Part shown: positions 1 through 8,615 of the stretch, one piece after another | Layout of the letters: every line of letters starts with the position of its first letter | How positions within the stretch are numbered: position 1 is the stretch's first letter | Origin: Sphingopyxis terrae subsp. terrae NBRC 15098 | GTDB lineage: Bacteria; Pseudomonadota; Alphaproteobacteria; Sphingomonadales; Sphingomonadaceae | Direction of reading: 5' to 3' | NCBI RefSeq assembly: GCF_001598815.1 | Contig: NZ_BCZQ01000023.1 | Location: forward strand, 1 to 50,848 | Length of the DNA stretch: 50,848 nucleotides | The notes under the pieces: model-generated | Database searches by the model: none | What the model was told of the DNA's origin: nothing | The model's input: only the letters and a program-made list of their open reading frames with translations | Translations under genes and position numbers: made by a program

Positions 1-208
1 AGCCCGCGCGCACCGCGGGACCGATCATGTGGCGGTAGAGATAGCTCCACGTCGGCTCGCCGTGCAGCATGAGCACCGGCTGTGCATCGGCGGCGCCCTC
101 GTCGACATAATGGACGCGCAGGCCGCCCGCGATCTCGGTATATCGCGGCGCGAAAGGCCAGTCGGTCAGGCCCGCAAAACATTCGTCCGGTGTACGATAA
201 ACCCGCAT
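1..208 (-). CDS. Haloalkane dehalogenase, N-terminal part (runs off the left edge)
   Basis: The first 69 codons of an alpha/beta-hydrolase are read leftwards from an ATG at 206-208. The protein opens MRVYRTPDECFAGLTDWPFA and reaches MLHGEPTWSYLYRHMIGP. The HGEPTWSYLYR segment is the conserved oxyanion-hole and substrate-pocket stretch of haloalkane dehalogenases, which hydrolyse carbon-halogen bonds to alcohols in the cytoplasm. The nucleophilic Asp, the general acid and the His lie beyond the window, so activity cannot be judged. Related epoxide hydrolases share the fold, but the N-terminal pattern fits dehalogenases better. It is divergent from the FMN reductase at 303, with a 94-base gap between the two starts. 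Confidence 0.8.
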   Translation of the reverse strand, partial: MRVYRTPDECFAGLTDWPFAPRYTEIAGGLRVHYVDEGAADAQPVLMLHGEPTWSYLYRHMIGPAVRAG

Positions 209-302
209 AATCCCCCCCTTGGTCCCGATCACTCTAGAATTGCCGCGCGGTGCGGCGCAAGACGCGCTTTCGTTCGGCGGCGCGGCGTGGCACGGTCGGC
301 CG

Positions 303-893
303 ATGAGCCGCACTATCCTGGTCTTCTACGGAAGCTATCGCCGCGATCGGCAGGGCATCAAGCTTGCCCGCTGGATCATCGATTCTCTTGCTGCGCGCGG
401 CGACCGCGCCGAACTGGTCGATGCGATGGCGGTGGACCTGCCGATGCTCGACCGGCGGCACAGCGATTTCGCAGCGGGCGAGGCCCCCGCCGCGATGGAT
501 GCGCTCGCCGACCGGATCGCCGCGGCGGACGGCTTCGTCTTCGTGACCGGCGAATATAATGGCGGGCTGCAACCGGGCCTCAAGAATCTGGTCGACCATT
601 ATCTTCCCCAATTCGCGTGGCGCCCCGCCGCCATCGCCTCTTATTCGGCGGGCCCCTTCGCCGGCATCCGCGCCGCGACCGCGTGGCGCACGACGCTTGG
701 CGCGATGGGCATGGTGGTCACCGCAACCCCGCTCAGCCTCGCGCGCATTGGCAGTGCTTTCGATGCCGACGGTGGGCCTGCGGGCGAGGACGGCGAGCGA
801 CTGGCACGGGCCTTTCCGCGCTTCGCCGACGACCTTGCCTGGTGGACCGACGCCGCGAAGGCGCAGCGCGAACAAGCGCCGCCGCCCTTCTAA
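303..893 (+). CDS. NADPH-dependent FMN reductase family protein
   Basis: A 196-residue flavodoxin-like protein. It starts with a beta strand and phosphate-binding loop (ILVFYGSYRRDRQG, residues 5-18), the usual FMN phosphate site. The middle motif GEYNGGLQPGLKNLVDHY is the flavin and dimer-interface signature of the NADPH-dependent FMN reductase family (SsuE, ArsH and chromate or quinone reductases). Members reduce free FMN, quinones or metals with NAD(P)H in the cytoplasm. An upstream in-frame ATG at 219 exists, but the 28 extra residues do not resemble the family, so 303 was chosen. There is no clear Shine-Dalgarno sequence. The stop overlaps the stop of the convergent MFS gene by 4 bases (890-893). 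The substrate cannot be named. Confidence 0.85.
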   Translation: MSRTILVFYGSYRRDRQGIKLARWIIDSLAARGDRAELVDAMAVDLPMLDRRHSDFAAGEAPAAMDALADRIAAADGFVFVTGEYNGGLQPGLKNLVDHYLPQFAWRPAAIASYSAGPFAGIRAATAWRTTLGAMGMVVTATPLSLARIGSAFDADGGPAGEDGERLARAFPRFADDLAWWTDAAKAQREQAPPPF

Positions 894-2203
894 CCCGATT
901 TGAGCTCCTTCCCGAGCCGCAGGCTGGCGCGCCAGAAGAAGAAGGCCGGGATCAGCCCGAGCCACGCCGCGCCATAGAGGACATAGCGGACGCTTTCGGT
1001 GCCGAGGGTGGGCTTGAGCTCTTCCGACGCCATGCCGAAAAGGAGCGGCCCAAGTCCGAGGCCGATCAGATTCTGCAGGAACAGCATCACCGCGCTGGCC
1101 ATCGCGCGCGCCTCCGGCTGCACCAGCCCGTGGACGCAGGCAAAGGTCGGGCCGTAATAAGCGGCGTTGAGCACGGTCGGCACGAACAGCAACGCGATCG
1201 CGACGTGCCATTCGGTGACGGCGTAGCCCAGAAACAGGATCGGCGCCGCGACCGCCATGCCGATCGCCGGCGTGGTGAGCATGTGCCGACGGTCGGTCTT
1301 GCCGAACCGGTCGGCGAAATAGCCGCCGAGCCAGGTTCCCAAAATACCCGCGATGCCCAGCGCGACGCCCAGCAACAGTCCGGTTTCGCCCGCGCTCAGC
1401 CCGTGCGATCGCTGAAACAGGATCAGCGCCCAGACGCCTTTGCCATACCCCAGAAAGGCGGTGAAGGACGCCGCGATCGCGATGTAGACGAAGGCCCGGG
1501 TGCTGAACACTTCACGCAGCGCCTGCCCGATCGACAGGGCGCCGCTCGCGCCCGTCGTTGCAGCGGTATCGGCGCCGCGTGCGCGTACCTCCTTGATGAA
1601 CATCGGGACCATGAAGGCGAGCAACAGGCCAGGCACACCGACGACCATGAACGCGATGCGCCAGCCCCAGAGATCGTTGACGATGCCGCCGACGATCAGA
1701 CCGAGGAGGCTGCCGATCGGAATCCCGAGCCCGTAAAAGGCAATGGCGGACGATCGTCTGGCGGGTTCGACGGCATCGGTGATGAGCGAGTGTGCCGCGG
1801 GCGTGCACCCGGCCTCGCCCACGCCGACGCCGATGCGGGCAAGCAGCAATTGGACGAAATTCTGCGCCATGCCGCACAGCACGGTCATCCCCGACCAGAT
1901 CGCCAGCGACACCGAAATCAGCCCGACGCGATTGGTTGAGGGGCGGTCCGCATAACGCGCGATCGGCAAACCCAGGAAGGTGTAAAAGAGCGCGAAGGCC
2001 AATCCCGTCATCAGGCCGATGTCGGAATCGGACAGCTTGAGATCGCGTGCGATCGGCTCGGCCAATATGTTGACGATCTGCCGATCGAGGAAATTGAGGA
2101 TATAGACGATCAAGAGCACCCACAGCATCGTGCGCGTTTTCGCGGCGACGCTGGTTGATGCTTGCGACCCTGCACCAAGGGCAAGAGCTGGCTTTTCCGA
2201 CAT
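890..2203 (-). CDS. MFS transporter, spinster-like
   Basis: A 437-residue major facilitator superfamily permease with about 12 hydrophobic helices. After a short cytoplasmic N-terminus the first helix runs into NFLDRQIVNILAEPIARDL. The loop 2-3 signature is GLPIARYADRPSTNRV, and helix 4 carries LLLARIGVGVGEAG. These patterns match the spinster-like MFS branch that is very common in sphingomonads and often found beside catabolic genes. The start at 2201-2203 is preceded by GGGAGAGAAAA. A much longer frame continues upstream through the divergent amidase and is not real. The gene is divergent from the amidase, with 114 bases between starts. The substrate is unknown; organic acids or peptide products are possible. 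Confidence 0.88.
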   Translation of the reverse strand: MSEKPALALGAGSQASTSVAAKTRTMLWVLLIVYILNFLDRQIVNILAEPIARDLKLSDSDIGLMTGLAFALFYTFLGLPIARYADRPSTNRVGLISVSLAIWSGMTVLCGMAQNFVQLLLARIGVGVGEAGCTPAAHSLITDAVEPARRSSAIAFYGLGIPIGSLLGLIVGGIVNDLWGWRIAFMVVGVPGLLLAFMVPMFIKEVRARGADTAATTGASGALSIGQALREVFSTRAFVYIAIAASFTAFLGYGKGVWALILFQRSHGLSAGETGLLLGVALGIAGILGTWLGGYFADRFGKTDRRHMLTTPAIGMAVAAPILFLGYAVTEWHVAIALLFVPTVLNAAYYGPTFACVHGLVQPEARAMASAVMLFLQNLIGLGLGPLLFGMASEELKPTLGTESVRYVLYGAAWLGLIPAFFFWRASLRLGKELKSG

Positions 2204-2317
2204 TTTTCTCTCCCGATGGGGGCGAAGGTGCAGACCCGGCCGCACCCTGTCAACGCCGGGGCGGCACAGCGTAAAATGGCACTTGCAATTGCCGTTACGG
2301 CTGCCAGCATTCGCGCC

Positions 2318-3889
2318 ATGCAAAAAATTTCGCTGCTGACAGCCGCTCTGCTCGCCTCCGTCCCCGCCGCCGCCATGCCGCCGCCGCTTCCCGATGTCGC
2401 CGGCAAGGATGCCGCGACTCTGCAGGCGGAGATGACCGCGGGCGAAACGAGCAGCGAGGTCATCACCGCCGCCTATCTGGAGCGCATCCGGAATATCGAT
2501 AAGGCGAGCCCGACACTCAACGCGGTGATCGCGGTGTTTCCCGGCGCGATGAGCGAGGCCTATCGGCTCGATCAGGAGCGCAAGGCGGGGCATGTGCGCG
2601 GCCCGCTGCACGGGATTCCGGTGCTGCTGAAGGACAATATCGAGGCGGCGGGGCCGGTTGCGACGACCGCCGGTTCGCTGGCCCTGAAAGACAATATCAC
2701 CGGCCGCGATGCGCCGCTGGTCGCGCGGCTGCGCGAAGGCGGCGCGGTGATCCTGGGCAAGACCAACCTCAGCGAATGGGCCAATATCCGGTCGAACGAC
2801 GCGACCAGCGGCTGGAGCGCCGTCGGCGGGCTGACGCGCAATCCGCACGCGCTCGACCGCAACACATGCGGCTCGTCGGCGGGCAGCGGCGCCGCGACGG
2901 CGGCCAGCCTTGCGCCGCTGACGATCGGGACCGAGACCGACGGATCGATCACCTGCCCTGCAGGCATGAACGGCGTGGTCGGCTTCAAACCGACCGTCGG
3001 CCTGGTGAGCCGCAGTCTTGTCGTCCCGATCAGCCACAGTCAGGATACGGCGGGACCGATGACGTTGACGGTGCGCGACGCGGCCACGCTGTTGTCGGTG
3101 ATGGCGGGCAGCGATCCCGCCGACCCGGCGACGGCAGAGGCCGACGCGCACCGCCGTGACTTTGCCGCCGCGCTGTCGCCGGACGCACTGCGCGGCAAGA
3201 CGATTGGCGTGCTGCGCGATCGCATCGGCGGCCGCGCCGACATCGGCGCGCTGTTCGATGCCGCGCTCGACACGATGCGCGCCGCCGGTGCGACGATCGT
3301 CGAGATCAAGGATAGCCGTAGCGGTCTCGACGGCCTGGGCGATGCCGAATTCGAGATATTGATGACCGAACTCAAGGCCGACATGGCCGCCTATCTGGCC
3401 GGGCTACCCGGGAAGGGCGCGCCGCGCTCGCTCGCCGACCTGATCGCCTTCAACAAGGCGACGCCCGCCGAGATGCGCTGGTTCGACCAGGCACTGTTCG
3501 AACTTGCCGAAAGCAAGGGCGGCCTCGACAGCCAGCCCTATCGTGACGCCAAGGCCAAGGCGGCGCGGCTAGCGGGACCGGAGGGCATCGACCGGCTGCT
3601 GCGCGAAAGCGGCGCCGACCTGCTGGTTGGCGTGACCAATGGGCCCGCCTGGACCACCGATCTCGTCAACGGCGACCATTATACCGGCCCCGGCGTCAGC
3701 CAACTTCCCGCCGTCGCCGGCTATCCGCACCTCACCGTCCCGATGGGCGCGGTCGAAGGGCTGCCCATCGGCCTCTCCTTCATCGGCACCAAATGGAGCG
3801 ACGGCGATATTCTGGCGGCCGGATATGCCTATGAACAGGCAAGCCGCAAACGCGTAGCGCCAACCTATCGCGCCAGCATTACACCCTGA
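2318..3889 (+). CDS. Secreted amidase (amidase signature family)
   Basis: A 523-residue amidase-signature enzyme that hydrolyses amide bonds through a Ser-cisSer-Lys triad. The visible residues are Lys105 (VLLKDNIEAAG), Ser186 (CGSSAGSG) and nucleophile Ser210 (GTETDGSITCPAG), with the family's 24-residue Ser-Ser spacing. The N-terminus MQKISLLTAALLASVPAAA is a typical Sec signal peptide, so it acts in the periplasm. Start 2318 was chosen for this signal peptide; upstream in-frame ATGs at 2162 and 2276 would bury it. A weak promoter (TGTCAA at 2248, TAAAAT at 2272, 18-base spacer) lies just upstream. It is divergent from the MFS gene. Relatives include 6-aminohexanoate-cyclic-dimer hydrolases and peptide amidases; the substrate is unknown. 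Confidence 0.9.
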   Translation: MQKISLLTAALLASVPAAAMPPPLPDVAGKDAATLQAEMTAGETSSEVITAAYLERIRNIDKASPTLNAVIAVFPGAMSEAYRLDQERKAGHVRGPLHGIPVLLKDNIEAAGPVATTAGSLALKDNITGRDAPLVARLREGGAVILGKTNLSEWANIRSNDATSGWSAVGGLTRNPHALDRNTCGSSAGSGAATAASLAPLTIGTETDGSITCPAGMNGVVGFKPTVGLVSRSLVVPISHSQDTAGPMTLTVRDAATLLSVMAGSDPADPATAEADAHRRDFAAALSPDALRGKTIGVLRDRIGGRADIGALFDAALDTMRAAGATIVEIKDSRSGLDGLGDAEFEILMTELKADMAAYLAGLPGKGAPRSLADLIAFNKATPAEMRWFDQALFELAESKGGLDSQPYRDAKAKAARLAGPEGIDRLLRESGADLLVGVTNGPAWTTDLVNGDHYTGPGVSQLPAVAGYPHLTVPMGAVEGLPIGLSFIGTKWSDGDILAAGYAYEQASRKRVAPTYRASITP

Positions 3890-3891
3890 CC

Positions 3892-4341
3892 CTAGTTGCG
3901 CTCGAGATATTCGGTCGGGATCAATATGGCGTGCGTCGCGAGGCGCACTTCGTAGAGGAACATGCCGAGCGAGAGCAGCAGGAACAGCATCGCCAGCACA
4001 AAGACCAGCGATACCGCGACGCCGAGATGGAAGCCCGCCGCATATTGCAGGAACAGCAGCGACACGAGGATGCACACCACCAGCCCGCCGCATACGGCGA
4101 ACAGGATGGCGGTGTTGATGACGCGCATCCGGCGCGCGATCACGCGCAATTCTTCGACCAGCCGGCTATGTTCGACGCCCGTCGTCGTCGCGTGACGTTC
4201 GGTCAGCTTGCGCGACCGGTCGATGACGCGCGCGAGGCGGCCGGTGAAGACGTTGAGCAAATTGCCCATCGCGACCAGCAGGAACACCGGCGCGACGGAC
4301 AATTGGATCGTCTGGGCGATTGTCGGCGCCCCTTCGAACAT
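3892..4341 (-). CDS. DUF2721 family membrane protein
   Basis: A 149-residue protein with an N-terminal hydrophobic segment (SVAPVFLLVAMGNLLNVF), a charged arginine-rich stretch (residues about 33-70) and two further transmembrane segments (INTAILFAVCGGLVVCILV and VSLVFVLAMLFLLLSLGMF). This layout and the phrase NLLNVFTGRLARVIDRSR match the DUF2721 family, small inner-membrane proteins of unknown function. An AGGAT Shine-Dalgarno lies 8 bases before the ATG. It begins 5 bases after the alaC stop on the same strand and is probably co-transcribed with alaC. The stop lies 2 bases from the end of the convergent amidase. No function can be assigned. Confidence 0.85.
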   Translation of the reverse strand: MFEGAPTIAQTIQLSVAPVFLLVAMGNLLNVFTGRLARVIDRSRKLTERHATTTGVEHSRLVEELRVIARRMRVINTAILFAVCGGLVVCILVSLLFLQYAAGFHLGVAVSLVFVLAMLFLLLSLGMFLYEVRLATHAILIPTEYLERN

Positions 4342-4346
4342 CGCGT

Positions 4347-5558
4347 CTATCCTGCCGCGACCGACGGCGTGTTGACACCATGCATCTGGAGGAATTTGCG
4401 AACGTTGCGCGCCGCCTGCCGAATGCGCTGTTCGTTTTCGACCATCGCGATGCGGACATAGCCCTCGCCATCCTCGCCATAGCCGACGCCGGGCGCGACA
4501 GCGACCTTAGCATGGGTCAGAAGCTGCTTGGAGAATTCGAGGCTGCCCATCTCCTTGAGCGCGTGCGGCAGCGGCGCCCAGGCGAACATCGACGCGGGTG
4601 GGCTCGGAATATCCCAGCCGGCGCGCGCAAAGCTTTCGACCATCACGTCGCGGCGCTTCTGGTAAAGCTCGCGGTTCTTCGCGACGATATCCTGCGGCCC
4701 GTTGAGCGCGGCGCAGGCCGCGGCCTGGATCGGGGTGAAGGCGCCGTAATCGAGATAGGATTTGACGCGCGTCATCGCCGCGATCAGCCGCTTGTTGCCG
4801 ACCGCGAAACCCATGCGCCACCCGGCCATCGAATAGGTTTTCGACATGGAGGTGAACTCGATCGCCACATCCTTCGCGCCCGGCACCTGCAGGATCGAGG
4901 GGGTCGGATTGCCGTCGTAGTAAAGCTCCGAATAGGCAAGGTCGCTGAGGACCCAGACCTTGTTTTCCTTCGCCCAGGCGACGAGCCGCTCGTAGAAAGC
5001 GAGATCTACGGCTTCGGCGGTCGGGTTCGACGGGTAGTTGACGACCAGGATCGACGGACGCGGCACGGTGAACGCCATCGCGCGGTCGAGCGCGCGCCAG
5101 TAATTTTCGTCCGGCGTCGTCGGCACGCTGCGGATCGTCGCACCGGCGATGATGAAGCCGAAGGTGTGTATGGGATAGCTAGGATTCGGTGCCAGCACGA
5201 CGTCGCCCGGGCCGGTGATAGCGGTCGCGAGGCTGGCGAGCCCTTCCTTCGACCCCATCGTCACCACCACCTCGGTCTCGGGATCGAGATCGACGTTGAA
5301 GCGGCGGGCATAATAATTGGCCTGCGCCCGGCGCAGCCCCGGAATGCCCTTCGACTGCGAATAGCCGTGCGCGTCGGGTTTCTGCGCAACCTCGCACAGC
5401 TTGTCGATCACATGCTGCGGCGGCGGCAAGTCGGGGTTGCCCATTCCCAGGTCGATAATGTCCTCGCCCGCGGCACGCGCGGCCGCTCGCATCGCATTCA
5501 CTTCAGCGATGACATAGGGCGGCAGGCGCTTGATGCGGTAGAATTCATCGTCGGACAT
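4347..5558 (-). CDS. alaC: Alanine-synthesising aminotransferase, AlaC-like
   Basis: A 403-residue fold-type I PLP aminotransferase. Substrate and cofactor elements in order are DLGMGNPDLPPP (residues 37-48), GYSQSKGIPGLRRA, the Asn-containing NYPSNPTAEAVD, and the Schiff-base lysine Lys240 in SMSKTYSMAGWRMGF. The whole-length pattern matches AlaC (YfdZ), which makes alanine from pyruvate and glutamate in the cytoplasm; LL-diaminopimelate aminotransferases are close relatives. A strong AAAAGGAG lies about 15 bases before the ATG, further than ideal, but no other in-frame start is nearby. It is divergent from phaC across 121 bases and is followed by the DUF2721 gene. Confidence 0.9.
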   Translation of the reverse strand: MSDDEFYRIKRLPPYVIAEVNAMRAAARAAGEDIIDLGMGNPDLPPPQHVIDKLCEVAQKPDAHGYSQSKGIPGLRRAQANYYARRFNVDLDPETEVVVTMGSKEGLASLATAITGPGDVVLAPNPSYPIHTFGFIIAGATIRSVPTTPDENYWRALDRAMAFTVPRPSILVVNYPSNPTAEAVDLAFYERLVAWAKENKVWVLSDLAYSELYYDGNPTPSILQVPGAKDVAIEFTSMSKTYSMAGWRMGFAVGNKRLIAAMTRVKSYLDYGAFTPIQAAACAALNGPQDIVAKNRELYQKRRDVMVESFARAGWDIPSPPASMFAWAPLPHALKEMGSLEFSKQLLTHAKVAVAPGVGYGEDGEGYVRIAMVENEQRIRQAARNVRKFLQMHGVNTPSVAAG

Positions 5559-5679
5559 GGGGAACTAGAACAACTCCTTTTCGTAAGCGTTTAGTCGGTC
5601 GAAACGCGATCGGCACCTCGCCAGCCGCGTCGGCGGCTGTTATACGCATCGGACGAGAGGCTGACCAGCGGGAACCGGC

Positions 5680-7470
5680 ATGAGCGACGCGGGCGAAAAA
5701 GACAAGAATGGCGGCGCCGCGGTCGAGGCGCCGAATCCCTTTCTCCCGTCCCCCGACGATATGCAGCATTGGGCCAGCGTGATGGCGCGCGCGCAGCAGA
5801 TGATGCTCGAATTCGCGCTGGGTCAGGCCGACGAGGAAAAGGATGCGCGGCCTTTGTTCGATCCCGCCAGATGGATCGACAATCCGGCGACCCAGCTCTG
5901 GGCCGAACAGGGCGCGAAGATGTGGGAACAGGGCGTGCATTTCTGGTCATCGCTCGCCGCGATCCAGCCGTCCTTCATGCCCTCCGCGGCGGCCGATGCG
6001 CCCAAGGATCGCCGCTTCGCCGACCCCGACTGGACCGCAAACCCCGCCTTCGCGCTGATCCGGCAGACCTATGGCCTGTTGTCGGACCAGTTGCTCGAAA
6101 CCACGCGCCAGCTTCAGGGGCTCGACGCCGATGCGCGGGCCAAGATGGAATTCGCCGCAAAGTCGATGGCCGACGCGCTGTCGCCGACGAACCTTGCCGT
6201 CACCAACCCCGAAGTTATCAAGCGCGCGGTCGAAACGCGCGGCGAAAGCCTGCTCAAGGGACTGCGCCACATGCTCGCCGACCTTGCGCGCGGGCAGTTG
6301 AGCCATGTCGACAAGAATGCGTTCGAGGTCGGCGTGAATATCGCGACGACCCCGGGCAAGGTGATCCACGAAACCGATCTCTATCAGCTCATCCAATATG
6401 AGCCGACGACGAAAGACGTCTTCACCGTCCCGCTCGTCATCTTCCCGCCGTGGATCAACCGCTTCTACATCCTCGATCTCAATCCCGCGAAAAGCTTCGT
6501 GCGCTGGGCGGTCGAACAGGGGCTGACCGTCTTCATGGTGTCGTGGAAATCGGCCGACGCGTCGATGAAGGATGTCGTGTGGGACGATTATATCGCGGCG
6601 CAGGTCGATGCGATCGACACGGTGCGCGACCTGCTCGACGTGCCGCATGTCCACGCGATCGGCTACTGCGTCGCCGGGACGACGCTCGCCGCCACGCTCG
6701 CAATGCTCGCGGCGCAGGGCGATGCCGACAAGGTCAGGTCGGTCACCTTCTTCACCGCGCAGGTCGATTTCGAACTGGCGGGCGAACTCAAGCTGTTCGT
6801 TGACGACGGCTATCTGGCGCTGCTCCAGCAATTGTCGGCCGGCGGCTTTCTCGACGGCCGCTATATGGCCGCAACCTTCAACAGCCTGCGCGGCCGAGAT
6901 CTCATCTGGAATTATGTCGTGAGCAATTACCTGCTCGGCAACGACTATCCGCCTTTCGATCTGCTCTACTGGAACGGCGACACGACCAACCTGCCGGCGA
7001 AATGGCACCGGCAATATCTTGTCGACCTCTACCGCGACAACCGGATGGTCATCCCGAACAGTCTGACGGTGATGGGTACCCCGATCGACCTCAAGAAGAT
7101 CACCACCCCCGCCTATATCCAGGCCGGACGCGAAGATCATATCGCCCCGCTGGCCAGCGTCTGGCGGCTGATGGACCATCTGTCGGGGCCAAAAACCTTC
7201 CTGCTTGCGGGTTCGGGTCACATCGCCGGCGTCGTCAACCCGCCCGCGGCGGGCAAATATCAATATTGGACCGGCGACAATGACGCCGCCTCGCTCGCCG
7301 AATTCGAGGCGGGCGCGACCGAAACCAAGGGAAGCTGGTGGCCGCACTGGATCGGCTGGATCGCCGATCAGGACGGCGACAGGACGCCTGCCAAAGGCGC
7401 ACGCGTGCCCGGCAAGGGCAAGAAAAAGGCGATCGAGGACGCGCCCGGACGCTACGTCAAACAGCGGTAA
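5680..7470 (+). CDS. phaC: Class I poly(3-hydroxyalkanoate) synthase
   Basis: A 596-residue PHA synthase that polymerises (R)-3-hydroxyacyl-CoA into polyester at the granule surface. The lipase-like box is GYCVAGTTLA with nucleophile Cys330. The partners are Asp486 (GREDHIAP) and His514 (GSGHIAGVVNPP), close in position to Cys319-Asp480-His508 of the Cupriavidus enzyme. The length and lack of a PhaE partner indicate class I. The N-terminal 100 residues include a tryptophan-rich DMQHWASVMARAQQMM segment typical of the class. The C-terminal tail is lysine-rich (about residues 565-585). The start at 5680 has only a weak GGGA upstream. phaP follows 123 bases downstream; phaA, phaB and phaR are not in the window. 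Confidence 0.96.
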   Translation: MSDAGEKDKNGGAAVEAPNPFLPSPDDMQHWASVMARAQQMMLEFALGQADEEKDARPLFDPARWIDNPATQLWAEQGAKMWEQGVHFWSSLAAIQPSFMPSAAADAPKDRRFADPDWTANPAFALIRQTYGLLSDQLLETTRQLQGLDADARAKMEFAAKSMADALSPTNLAVTNPEVIKRAVETRGESLLKGLRHMLADLARGQLSHVDKNAFEVGVNIATTPGKVIHETDLYQLIQYEPTTKDVFTVPLVIFPPWINRFYILDLNPAKSFVRWAVEQGLTVFMVSWKSADASMKDVVWDDYIAAQVDAIDTVRDLLDVPHVHAIGYCVAGTTLAATLAMLAAQGDADKVRSVTFFTAQVDFELAGELKLFVDDGYLALLQQLSAGGFLDGRYMAATFNSLRGRDLIWNYVVSNYLLGNDYPPFDLLYWNGDTTNLPAKWHRQYLVDLYRDNRMVIPNSLTVMGTPIDLKKITTPAYIQAGREDHIAPLASVWRLMDHLSGPKTFLLAGSGHIAGVVNPPAAGKYQYWTGDNDAASLAEFEAGATETKGSWWPHWIGWIADQDGDRTPAKGARVPGKGKKKAIEDAPGRYVKQR

Positions 7471-7510
7471 CATCGCGGGATTATCAATTAGCTGCGGCGG
7501 TTCATCGACA

Positions 7511-7533
7511 ATTTTTGTGCGCTGCACAAAAAT
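7511..7533. promoter_or_regulatory. Perfect 10-bp-arm inverted repeat upstream of phaP (candidate PhaR operator)
   Basis: The arms ATTTTTGTGC and GCACAAAAAT flank GCT, giving a perfect palindrome around a TGC-N3-GCA core. PhaR repressors of PHA-storing alphaproteobacteria bind TGC/GCA-type inverted repeats before phasin genes. That PhaR acts here is inference; phaR is not in the window. Confidence 0.6.
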
Positions 7534-7562
7534 GCCCTTGAAATCGCCGATCCACTCCTATA

Positions 7563-7577
7563 TTGTGCAGTGCAACA
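7563..7577. promoter_or_regulatory. Second TTGTGC-N3-GCA(A)CA operator upstream of phaP
   Basis: TTGTGCAGTGCAACA repeats the TTGTGCNNTGCA core of the palindrome centred at 7522, with centres 48 bases apart. It ends just before the phaP Shine-Dalgarno sequence AGGAG (7581-7585), so a protein bound here would block transcription or translation start. Confidence 0.55.
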
Positions 7578-7593
7578 TAAAGGAGTTGTTCCG

Positions 7594-8316
7594 ATGGCTA
7601 CCAAGATGGATAGTGCCGAAAAGGCTTTCGAAGCCGCGACGCTGGAAACCGCCGCCAAGCCGGTTGCGACTCCCGTGGCGCCTGCGGTTGCCGCTCCGGC
7701 GCCCGAAAAGACCAAGACCGTAAAGGCCAAGGCCAAGCCGGTCCAAAAGAAGGCCGCAAAACCGGCCGCCAAGAAGGTCGCCCCCAAGAAGGCGGCCCCC
7801 AAGACCATCACCCCCAAAGCAAAGGCCGCGCCGAAGCCGGTTGCCGCCGCCTCCAAAGGATTCAAGACCATGAACGACACCGTCAAGAAGTTCGCCGAAG
7901 ACGCCAAGACCCGCGCCGAAGCGATGACCGCCGAATTCAACGAAAAGGCGAAGGAAGCGATGAGCAAGAGCAGCAAGCTCGCCGAGGAAGCTGTTGAATT
8001 CAACAAGGCGAACATCGAAGCCATGGTTGAATCGGGCAAGATCGCGGCCAAGGGCTTCGAAACGCTCGGCCAGGAAGGCGTCGCCTTCGCTCGCAAGAGC
8101 TTCGAAGACACCACCGCCGCGCTGAAGGGCTACACCGCCGTCAAGTCGCCGGCCGAGTTCTTCAAGCTCTATGCCGAAAACAGCAAGAAGGCGTTCGACG
8201 CCGCCGTTGCGCAGACCTCGAAGACCAGCGAAATGGTCGTGAAGCTCGCCAACGACAGCTTCGCGCCGATCTCGAACCGCGTGTCGGTCATCAGCTCGAA
8301 GATGAAGGCAGCCTAA
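7594..8316 (+). CDS. phaP: Phasin with histone-H1-like N-terminal tail
   Basis: A 240-residue granule-coat protein. Residues about 20-37 are Ala/Pro-rich. Residues about 39-88 form a Lys/Ala/Pro tail with repeated AAKPAAKK- and [12 protein letters not shown] units. Residues about 90-240 are the amphipathic helical phasin domain ([58 protein letters not shown]). Phasins coat PHA granules and control their size and number. The basic tail resembles the DNA-binding tail of Pseudomonas PhaF, there at the C-terminus. Start 7594 has AGGAG eight bases upstream; the in-frame codon at 7570 precedes the Shine-Dalgarno. Two operator-like palindromes lie upstream and a strong terminator downstream. Confidence 0.92.
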   Translation: MATKMDSAEKAFEAATLETAAKPVATPVAPAVAAPAPEKTKTVKAKAKPVQKKAAKPAAKKVAPKKAAPKTITPKAKAAPKPVAAASKGFKTMNDTVKKFAEDAKTRAEAMTAEFNEKAKEAMSKSSKLAEEAVEFNKANIEAMVESGKIAAKGFETLGQEGVAFARKSFEDTTAALKGYTAVKSPAEFFKLYAENSKKAFDAAVAQTSKTSEMVVKLANDSFAPISNRVSVISSKMKAA

Positions 8317-8387
8317 GGGCCTTTTTCTTCCCTCGTTGGCGCGGGCTCTCTCTCCCCTCCTCCCGACCCCGCGCCGACACATACAGG

Positions 8388-8427
8388 GCCGCTCGTTTCC
8401 TTCGCGAAACGGGCGGCTCTTGTTTTT
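8388..8427 (+). terminator. Rho-independent terminator after phaP
   Basis: A 12-bp stem (8388-8399 with 8406-8417, one G-T wobble) with a 6-base loop is followed by TCTTGTTTTT. It ends the phaP transcript. Confidence 0.85.
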
Positions 8428-8434
8428 ATCCTGA

Positions 8435-8514
8435 TCGTCGCCCCCGCGAAGGCGGGGGCCGCAATCGACTTGGTGCACTCTTGCCAGAGGCTCCCGACTT
8501 CGCGGGGGCGACGA
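8435..8514. repeat. REP-like inverted pair with CGCGAAGGCG core
   Basis: The 17-base arms 8435-8451 (TCGTCGCCCCCGCGAAG) and 8498-8514 are perfect inverted copies. The left arm is itself a small hairpin (CCCCCGCGAAGGCGGGGG). The same GCGAAGGC core occurs in paired inverted form at 11107-11182 and 44424-44510. Confidence 0.8.
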
Positions 8515-8615
8515 AAAGGGGGTTAATGCATCCCCGCCCTCTTGCGATTCCGCCCCGGCTTGCGATATTCCCGATGATGATGCTTCCCGCCTCCATTCCT
8601 CACATCGTCCGCGCC

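Noticed and set aside
890..893. Four-base convergent stop overlaps (here and at 49081-49084) as a possible regulatory arrangement
   Set aside because: Convergent 4-base overlaps through CTAA or CTAG are ordinary in compact genomes, and nothing else marks these.
2204..3151. Long N-terminal extension of the MFS frame across the amidase
   Set aside because: The extension lies antisense to the amidase and is arginine-rich. The MFS family start with a Shine-Dalgarno is at 2203.
5571..7594. A shared 13-base string AAAGGAGTTGTTC before alaC and phaP
   Set aside because: It includes the Shine-Dalgarno, and the rest is short enough to be chance. No further similarity extends around it.
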